Positions 57,656-64,000 of a DNA stretch of 64,000 nt are shown here, piece by piece. This DNA comes from Diphasiastrum complanatum. Lineage: Eukaryota > Streptophyta > Lycopodiopsida > Lycopodiales > Lycopodiaceae. Location of the stretch: the NCBI GenBank assembly GCA_029204225.1, contig CM055098.1:49006088-49070087 (forward strand). Direction: 5' to 3'. The notes below the pieces were generated by a model that did not search any database, was not told the DNA's origin, and was given only the letters and a program-made list of their open reading frames with translations. Position 1 is the first letter of the stretch. Each line of letters starts with the position of its first letter. Made by a program: the position numbers and the translations under genes.

Positions 57656-58540
57656 AGTAGCAAGTGAAGCACTAGTATCAGTTCCTTTACTCTCCTCTTT
57701 CGCAAGCTTCTTCTAACAATCCTTGATGAAGTGCCCATACCTTTTGCAATAATGGCACTTCCCTTTCTAAGTGTTGACATTTTGACCTCCAACGGGCTTT
57801 TGCTCATCCTTGGAAGGAGGTTTCCCCTTTCCTTTTGACTTGCCTTTGCCCTTGCCTTTCGTGAAGAAAGCTTGATCTTCTTGAGTGTCACCCGCAAAGT
57901 TTTGCCTCGTTTGCTCCTCTTGAAGAAGCAGCCCAACAAGTTCATCAAAGGAGAGTTGTTGTCCCCTAAGAGAGATACTCAAAGATGAAACAAATGGAAG
58001 ATAAGATGAAAGTAATGAGTTGAGAGTAATGGAAACAAATTGAGCATCCTCAATTATCTCATCAATATTGAGAAGTTCCTCACGAAGATCCTTGATCTTC
58101 GTCAAGTGATTGGTCACTTGATCTCCTTCTTGCATCTTTAACAAAGAAAGCTGATTTCTAAGATACACCACTCTTGCTGGATTTTTGACTCTATACATAG
58201 TATAAAGTGTATCCTACGCACTTTTAGATGTCTTACAAGATCTAATATGAGGTAAGATAGATCTTTTCACAGCAAGAGCAACCATAGAATGTGCTTGTGC
58301 ATCCCTTCTATCCCACTTCTTTTGTTCTTCCGAAGTTGTAGAAGATGATGTTGATGATGATGATCCACGAGGTGTAGGAGGTGCCCAAGACGGAGGCCTT
58401 TCCTCATCACCATTGACCAAATCCCACAACCCTTTCGCTATGAGAAGATTCTTCATCATGTAACTCCACAAGGAGTAGTTTGTGCCATCCAACCGATCTT
58501 CACTAAACAAAGAACCGATAGCTTCCAATTTTTTACCCAT
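57656..58540 (-). pseudogene. Copia H gag
   Basis: Starts at ATG 58540 (MGKKLEAIGSLFSEDRLDGT, then NYSLWSYMMKNLL). A TAG interrupts at about 58211. The capsid region continues (LSLLKMQEGDQVTNHLTKIK, LSFDELVGLLLQEEQT), then a GKGKGKSKGKGK basic linker and the zinc knuckle CHYCKRYGHFIKDC at about 57717-57758. Stops flank the knuckle on both sides. Confidence 0.88.
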
Positions 58541-59171
58541 TACCTCCAACAAAATTTCAGCTTGTAGTAGATAGGAAAGAGAGCCTTTCCACAACCAAAT
58601 CTACTCAAAAATTTGCAGCAAACAAAGAGCTGAAAGTAGGAGCACAAGATGTCTTTCAATCTGCAACCAAAGTGCCCAAAAGATAATGGATAGATGGCTG
58701 TCTTTCTGCACAAAAAAACCAGCTTCTTGAAGCCAAATAGTGTGATCAACACACACTCCAATAGGGCTGTTGAAAGCGCCCTACTTCTTGCTGAGAATCT
58801 ACAAATTTCCAGCCACAAGTTGACCTAACCCTGAATAGGGTTTGCTGAATTTTGGGCTCCCTCCTACACAAATGCAAACCTGAAAACAAAAATAGCAAGA
58901 TAAGGAGACACCACAACCAAAAATCAGTGGCAGATTTTTGGGCGCCCTCCTCCAAACAAAACTTGCTGAAAACTGGTTGCATAAAAATCAGATTTGAGAT
59001 TCTGATTTTTGGGTGCCAAAAATTGCTCCTCCAAGATCTCCGATGGTCGCCCTCCTTCAACCTGATCCAAACTCCACTTGAAAAGATCAGCAAGATGCTG
59101 AAATTTCACAACAAAAAGCAGAGAAGCTCCTCTTCTGGTAGGGCGCCAACAAACAAGCTTGTTGCAGATCT
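58541..59171 (-). other. leader of Copia H
   Basis: About 630 bp of untranslated leader between the primer-binding site and the gag ATG. The open frames seen on either strand have no recognisable domains. Confidence 0.7.
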
Positions 59172-59175
59172 GGTA

Positions 59176-59188
59176 GCTCTGATACCAT
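59176..59188 (-). promoter_or_regulatory. primer-binding site of Copia H
   Basis: Plus-strand GCTCTGATACCA, minus-strand TGGTATCAGAGC, next to the 5' LTR; complementary to initiator tRNA-Met. End positions accurate to a few bases. Confidence 0.9.
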
Positions 59189-59189
59189 G

Positions 59190-59279
59190 TAGGAAAGCAA
59201 GAGTCAAGTCACCAAGATCTAGTTATCAATCAATCTCCACAGAAAACAAGAGAGAAGAGGCTAGGCGCCCAACTCTAAC

Positions 59280-59313
<34 letters not shown>

Positions 59314-59656
59314 AACAGCAACAAGAGCAATGGAGAGCAATGCTTAGCCAAACTGTAAAAATGGAATACACAATGAGCATCTAAGTACTCTACCTGGATG
59401 TGACCAAATGCCACCAAACCCTAAGGTTAACCACTTACTAAATGTAGGGCACCCCCAAAAGTCAAGATAGGGCCCCTACACAAAATTAGATCCCTAAGGA
59501 CCCACGAATCAGTACAGGACCAAAATTGGGTCCAACTGAACTTAAGACAAACTTAAGATGGCCTAAATAACTAAATACCCATGGTTACACAAATCTCAAC
59601 CTTTTGGGTCAAAGTAACCTATGGATTAACTTTAGCATAGTCATTTATTTCTAACA
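59190..59656 (-). repeat. 5' LTR of Copia H
   Basis: Matches 53748-54196; the (GA)n run at about 59280-59306 is longer than in the other LTR. Confidence 0.95.
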
Positions 59657-59661
59657 TAGTT

Positions 59662-59835
59662 AACATTGGTAAATGTATTTAGATCTATTTTATATGCTTT
59701 TCTTTCAGTCTCGGAGACGTTTTTCATATGCTCCCATGCGGTCCACATACTTGATATGTACTTATTTGTCTTATATGCCTTTTGGCATGGAAAAGACGGT
59801 AATAAAGCTTTCTTTCTTTCTTTCTCTCTCATTCT
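59662..59835 (+). mobile_element. 3' end of LINE copy e
   Basis: Continues the LINE after the Copia target duplication: CGGAGACGTTTTTCATATGC, CTTATATGCCTTTTGGCATGG, then AATAAAGCTTTCTTTCTTTC as a (TTTC)n tail running into TC-rich DNA. The same end occurs at 49085-49130. Confidence 0.78.
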
Positions 59836-59906
59836 ATTAAATCTTCATTCTATTAACACTATCTATTCATATATTACCCTAAATTCTAAATCAATGCAAA
59901 ATGCAA

Positions 59907-59958
59907 AACACACACACACACACACTCTTCTTCTTCTTCTTCTTCTTCTCTCTCTCTC
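59907..59958. repeat. (CA)n-(TTC)n-(TC)n tract at the 5' end of LINE copy f
   Basis: CA run 59907-59925, TTC run to 59950, short TC run to 59958, immediately followed by the LINE leader CATAGCTGCCTTCTACTCC. Confidence 0.93.
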
Positions 59959-60648
59959 CATAGCTGCCTTCTACTCCAACGATCCTGCCCCACCAGCGAT
60001 CCTTGGATCTACTTCCACGCTCTACTACTTGCAGATCTGGCCTTACACTGCTAAACAGACCAATGGAAGTCTGAGCTGCTCCAGCGATAGCTCCATAGCT
60101 GCCTTCTGCTCCATCGATCCTGCCCCACCAGCGATCCTTGGATCTACTTCCACGCTCTACTACTACACTGCTAAACGGACCAACGGAAGTCTAAGCTGCT
60201 CCAGCGATGGCTCCATAGCTCATTTATCTCAACTACGTTCATCGAGAGCCGTTTGCGAGAGCAAAAGGCTCTTAATGTCCGAGTCAGAGGTATTACGAAC
60301 TCCCATGATGTTGTTGGTGAAGCTAAAAAGTTTCTTGAAGAGAGTCTTCAACACCACCACAAAGATATGGATACTGCATGGCGGCCTAAGAAAGATCCAG
60401 GTACTCTTGTCATACGTTTTCCATCTACAACTGGTCATCATGAAGTGCTAAGGAAGAGATCTACACTGCGGGGTACCACGATATACATGGATGAAGACAT
60501 TACTTACATTCAAGTTCAAGAACGGAAAAAAGTAAAACATGAGGCTATAACGAATGGAAAGCGGTTGATCTACAGGGACAGCATCATTCGTTTTGTAGAT
60601 ATTAAACCTGTTGCTATTAATGAAATATCTGATATTGTTCAGAGTTAG
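59959..60648 (+). pseudogene. LINE leader and ORF1 C-terminal part (copy f)
   Basis: The leader has two copies of a roughly 120-bp unit (CATAGCTGCCTTCTACTCC at 59959 and CATAGCTGCCTTCTGCTCC at 60092). The ORF1 frame 60253-60648 reads REQKALNVRVRGITNSHDVV, LQHHHKDMDTAWRPKKDPGT and a Lys-rich YIQVQERKKVKHEAI tail. The N-terminal coiled coil seen in copy e is missing. Confidence 0.78.
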
Positions 60649-60790
60649 TGAGAGAGTTAGAGCACTGAAGAGATGCCAGTTGAATCTGTAAATGGTCTTC
60701 ATACCATATAATCCTGGACATTATCCTCTTCTTATTTAGTTTGGTTTTTGTTATGTTGTTTGATGGCATTGCTCCGTCTTGGTTCCACTT

Positions 60791-61216
60791 TATCTGATGT
60801 TATTGCTAAGCTCTGGCACCATTCTACAGTCAGCAGTGAGTAAAGAGGCAGAGACTCGGAGACTTCATGCTTTGGGTCAGGCTGGTTTTCGGACACACTA
60901 CTCTAATACAGACCACATCCTTACACTTCGATCTATCATTGAGCAGGCCAGACATAGACGAGAGCGAGTTTATTGATGCTTTGTAGACTTCAGGAAAGCT
61001 TTTGACTCAGTTCCATGCCATTTACTCATCCAGAGGCTGAGGGACTTAGGCTTTCCCACGGATACCACTTTGGCAATGATGGCTTTATATGAGAGAGTTT
61101 TGGGTTGTTTCAGAGACACATCAGGCATTTCCGACCCAGCATGGAGTACCATTGGGGTGAAACAGGGATGTTCCCTTTCACCTACGCTTTTTGGCCTATA
61201 TATTGATGAGCTTGAG
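60791..61216 (+). pseudogene. LINE reverse transcriptase fragment (copy f)
   Basis: Plus strand, with one in-frame TGA after RVY: LHALGQAGFRTHYSNTDHIL, CFVDFRKAFDSVPCHLLIQR (catalytic Asp of RT motif A), then GVKQGCSLSPTLFGLYIDEL (RT motif B). It is cut at 61216 by the Gypsy element and resumes at 63099. The endonuclease and N-terminal RT are deleted between ORF1 and this segment. Confidence 0.88.
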
Positions 61217-61574
61217 TGTAATAGATCCTAACACCACAGTAGGGCAAACACTAACTGATCCACCCAACCTTGCCAACTCCCTGATATAGAGTAAGCCCCT
61301 CCTAGCCCAATGTGAGGACTGGTAGCATGCAACTGCCAAGAGTCGGCCACGTGTCACTGACGTGGCCGACTGCACGTCAGGACCCAACTGGAGGCCCTAT
61401 CCTACTGACAGGGTCTCTAGGCTGTGTTAGGCCCGCCATGGCTATGGACCGTGCTGGGGCACACTACTCACATTGTCTTGCCCTGTTGGTCATGTACGCT
61501 GGACACGACCCTGACTGTGGTATCTGACCTATATATGTTCTCTAGGGTTCGGCACTGGTCACGAGCTCGTAACA
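61217..61574 (-). repeat. 3' LTR of Gypsy I
   Basis: About 95 percent similar to 62741-63093 by eye. It ends ...GGATCTATTACA on the minus strand, next to the TTGAG target duplication. Confidence 0.93.
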
Positions 61575-61585
61575 CTCCCTCCCCC

Positions 61586-61930
61586 TTAAGAACCGTCTTG
61601 GTCCTCTAAGATAAAGTCTGGAAAAATCTTGCGAAGGACGCTGCCTCTTTCCCAAGTGGCATTCTCAACAGGCTGATCATTCCACTTAACCAGATATTCT
61701 CGGTATAGAGTATGACGAGTCTGCGTCTCTCTACTATCAAGAATCTCCTCTGGTTCATGTGGAGGTTGTTGAGGATCCAATGGGAGAACTAGAACACTGT
61801 CCCCTACCCGACTGTCTGATCTGGTTAAGGCTTTTCGTAACTGACTTACATGAAAGACTGGAAAAACCTTACTGTTGTGTGGGAGTTCTAGTTCATAGGT
61901 GACCTCGCCTAGCTATTGTAAGCAAACTCT
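61586..61930 (-). pseudogene. Gypsy I integrase C-terminus with chromodomain
   Basis: The minus frame 61586-61780 ends in a chromodomain (YREYLVKWNDQPVENATWER, then IFPDFILED). Upstream to about 61930, broken frames give the SH3-like part (LRKALTRSDSRVGDS). The chromodomain marks a chromovirus, whose integrase targets modified chromatin. The frame is truncated at the N-terminal side by the internal deletion near 62040. Confidence 0.88.
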
Positions 61931-62740
61931 AATATCGAGAGATACTCCTCCCAATTAGTCTGCTTTTTGCTGACGTATGCAAGAAGCATATCCTCCAGCA
62001 CTTGATTTACCCTTTCTGTTTGACCGTCCGTACCTTAACTTCTGAAGGAAAAAAGTCTAAAAGACTAATTTATATCTACACAAGGGAAAGGAAAGGAAAC
62101 TTAGCTCTTTCTGAGAACTGTATTTCCACAGAGAGAATCAAGAAAAGCCCTTCTCAGCTCTTCATCAACTGCTTTCAGACCTGTGGTTTCTGAGAAATCT
62201 GATTCGAAGCCCAAATCCACTTGCAAATTTCCGGATTTTGAAGGCCCCCTCTGCTCGCTGTTTGGACAGCAACCTATCTGGCCCAATCTTCTTGAATTTA
62301 AGGCCCAAAACTCGTTTGCATCTCTGATCTGACCTCAGCCTGTAGGTCGCTGGTCTGTAGCAAGCAAGTCTGCAACTCAGATTCCTGAAAAAAACTTCTG
62401 AAATACAAGGTTAAATTTTGAGATTTCTACCCTACTGTCCAGCGCTGGCCCTGCTCCAATATTTCAGACCAGAACTCATTCTAATCTACTCAGAACTTCA
62501 TACGAAATTCAGATTTGAAGGTTAACTATACAGCGATGGACCTGCTCTTCCCTTCCTCTTGAATTTCCGCTCAGATCATAATGATCTATACTCGAAAATC
62601 AGAGAGGGAAACTGATTTTTCAGCGCTAAAGCTATTCTAAGAGATATGCTTCCAAACTACTGAGATTTCCAGCAAATTGGAGGATTAGAAAGCTGATCCT
62701 ACAGCGAGTCTCCTCCTCTATTTCTTCCTGAGAATCTGAG
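61931..62740 (-). other. Gypsy I leader joined to the pol remnant
   Basis: Non-coding leader on the minus strand next to the 5' LTR. The deletion junction with pol lies somewhere near 61990-62040. No long frame. Confidence 0.55.
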
Positions 62741-63093
62741 TAGATCCTAACACCACAGTAGGGCAAACACTAACTGATCCACCCAACCTTGCCTACTCCC
62801 TGATATAGAGTACGCCCCTCCTAGCCCAGTGTGAGGACTGGTAGCATGCAACTGCCAAGTGTCGGCCACATGTCACTGACGTGGCTGCCTGCACGTTGGG
62901 ACCCAACTGGAGGCCCTATCCTGCTGACAGGGTCCCTAGGCTGTGTTAGGCCCGCCATGGCTATGGACCGTGCTGGGGCACACTACTCACATTGTCTTGC
63001 CCTGTTGGTCATGTACGCTGGACACGACCCTGACTGTGGTATCTGACCTATCTGTGTTCTCTAGGGTTTGGCACTAGTCACGAGCTCGTAACA
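62741..63093 (-). repeat. 5' LTR of Gypsy I
   Basis: Second LTR copy. At its inner end the last few bases (ATTACA in the other LTR) are replaced by ACTCAG, so the primer-binding site is not recognisable. Confidence 0.92.
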
Positions 63094-63098
63094 TTGAG

Positions 63099-63160
63099 TC
63101 AGTTATCAAACAGGATGGTGGGATCGGTTTGCAAGGGTCCGCACTATATTAGATACCACT
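63099..63160 (+). pseudogene. LINE copy f reverse transcriptase, continuation
   Basis: The RT frame of 60791-61216 continues across the empty site (SVIKQDGGIGLQGSALY) and stops at a TAG. The YADD motif is not reached. Confidence 0.75.
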
Positions 63161-64000
63161 TCAATCACAAAATCTAAACAAACTCTTCAAGGCAAGAGCC
63201 CAAACGTATGCACCTGATTTAAGAAAATTTGGATGAAAACCATAAAATAGGCTTCCCTTTAAAGACACCAATAAGGGGAGGTGCAATAGGAGTTTAATGA
63301 CCCTCATTTATGACGAGTTCAAAACCCACAGGGAGAGTCTAGCATAGAGTAGCTCATAGCAACATCAAGTAAGAATATGCTAATGTTTGATTTTTACCTT
63401 TTGATGACCCTCCAATATTATCATTTTGCAAGACATTTGTATGATTCGATCTATAAATAAACCACATCTAGGATCACTTTTAGAAACAAACCTAGTTCTT
63501 CCTATGATGCCAAGGTCAAGGATAGGGCACGGGCACAAGAGGGACAATTAGCAATAGCACACATGTACTTTTAGAATGATACTTCTTGCGATAGGGAGGA
63601 GATTCTTACTATTTTGCTTCATTTCCAATGGCATTTTGCTCTCATACACTTCGAAATAGACAGACAAGTTCATGGAATGGTCATTCCATAAATGAGTTAC
63701 TAAACTTTCACATTACGTCATTAAGCTTCTTCTCTATGAGATGATGTACAATCGACCAATACATTTTGGCTCTACAACACCACCTTGATGCACTTAAAGT
63801 ATTTTATTACGACTCATGTTTAAGACTATGGTGATGGTTGTTCTCTCGAACAAATCTATTGGAATGCATGTGGTGACAAGAGGATTGTTGCCATTCACAA
63901 AAGATTTGGAATCAACTTGTCACAAAATGTATCCACGGTGGTGGCATAAGGAAAAGCTTCTATTTGACATCTTGGTGACACTGACTGTACTCTATGGTTG
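63161..64000. other. right edge, no recognisable gene
   Basis: AT-rich DNA without an exon, LTR or TE domain that I can identify. The TFB1 N-terminal exons expected upstream of 52483 are not visible here. Confidence 0.45.

Larger units (their letters stand above)
53748..59656 (-). mobile_element. Ty1/Copia retrotransposon H, near complete
   Basis: Two LTRs (53748-54196 and 59190-59656) with TG...CA ends flank a gag-pol on the minus strand. The 5-bp target duplication TAGTT stands at 53743-53747 and 59657-59661. The primer-binding site (TGGTATCAGAGC on the minus strand) and a polypurine tract are in place. By eye the LTRs differ at about a dozen positions outside a variable (GA)n run, so this is younger than Copia A. 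Only a few stops and frameshifts interrupt pol. It sits inside LINE copy e. Confidence 0.96.
61217..63093 (-). mobile_element. internally deleted Ty3/Gypsy element I (chromodomain type)
   Basis: Two LTR copies (61217-61574 and 62741-63093) flank only about 1.17 kb of internal DNA. TTGAG is duplicated at 61212-61216 and 63094-63098, so the element inserted as a unit. On the minus strand the LTR begins TGTTACGAGCTCGTGAC. The polypurine tract TTAAGGGGGAGGGAG lies at 61575-61589. Only the end of integrase remains; gag, protease, RT and RNase H are gone. Confidence 0.93.

Overview
This is nuclear DNA of a land plant with a repeat-rich, intron-rich genome. Two host genes point to plants: the 5' part of a GARP/G2-like MYB-type transcription factor (minus strand, about 2.4-3.4 kb) and the C-terminal half of the TFIIH core subunit p62/TFB1 (minus strand, 39.3-52.5 kb, nine exons recognised by splice sites, phase and protein motifs). 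Everything else that can be identified is mobile DNA: Ty1/Copia and Ty3/Gypsy retrotransposons, a LINE family, long (TC)n microsatellites, and fragments of an unusual intron-bearing element. The base composition, multi-kilobase introns and TE mix would fit a fern or another seed-free plant, but the species cannot be fixed from sequence alone.

Layout. 0-3.4 kb: a 69-bp tandem duplication in a possible exon at the left edge, a decayed Copia gag, a (TC)n(AC)n tract and the GARP gene. 4.9-6.5 kb: a repeat and the C-terminal exon of a DNA N4/N6-methyltransferase-like gene (minus). 6.6-13.6 kb: an unidentified ORF split by a degenerate Copia element with both LTRs. 14-24.5 kb: a patchwork of Copia and Gypsy fragments, with a second fragment of the methyltransferase-type gene at 16.9-17.4 kb. 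24.8-31.5 kb: the most unusual block, with a DUF7869-like transposase (minus) and the methyltransferase-like gene (plus) arranged divergently around a roughly 150-bp-arm inverted repeat that is itself built of small TATGCTNAGCATA palindromes. 31.5-39.3 kb: mostly AT-rich DNA and microsatellites. 39.3-52.5 kb: TFB1 exons separated by introns full of LINE, Copia and microsatellite insertions. 52.7-63.2 kb: LINE copies interrupted by a nearly complete Copia element (TSD TAGTT) and an internally deleted Gypsy element (TSD TTGAG); this is probably still within a TFB1 intron, because the N-terminal exons were not found.

How it fits together. The host genes look ordinary, although no exon for one internal TFB1 segment was found. 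The nested insertions give relative ages: LINEs are older than the Copia and Gypsy elements inside them. The candidate novelty is the transposase/methyltransferase pair. Three separate fragments of the methyltransferase gene occur in this one window, two of them share exon-intron structure, and the same short palindrome recurs in the introns and in the central hairpin, which argues for a dispersed eukaryotic mobile element and against bacterial contamination. All visible copies carry stops or frameshifts.
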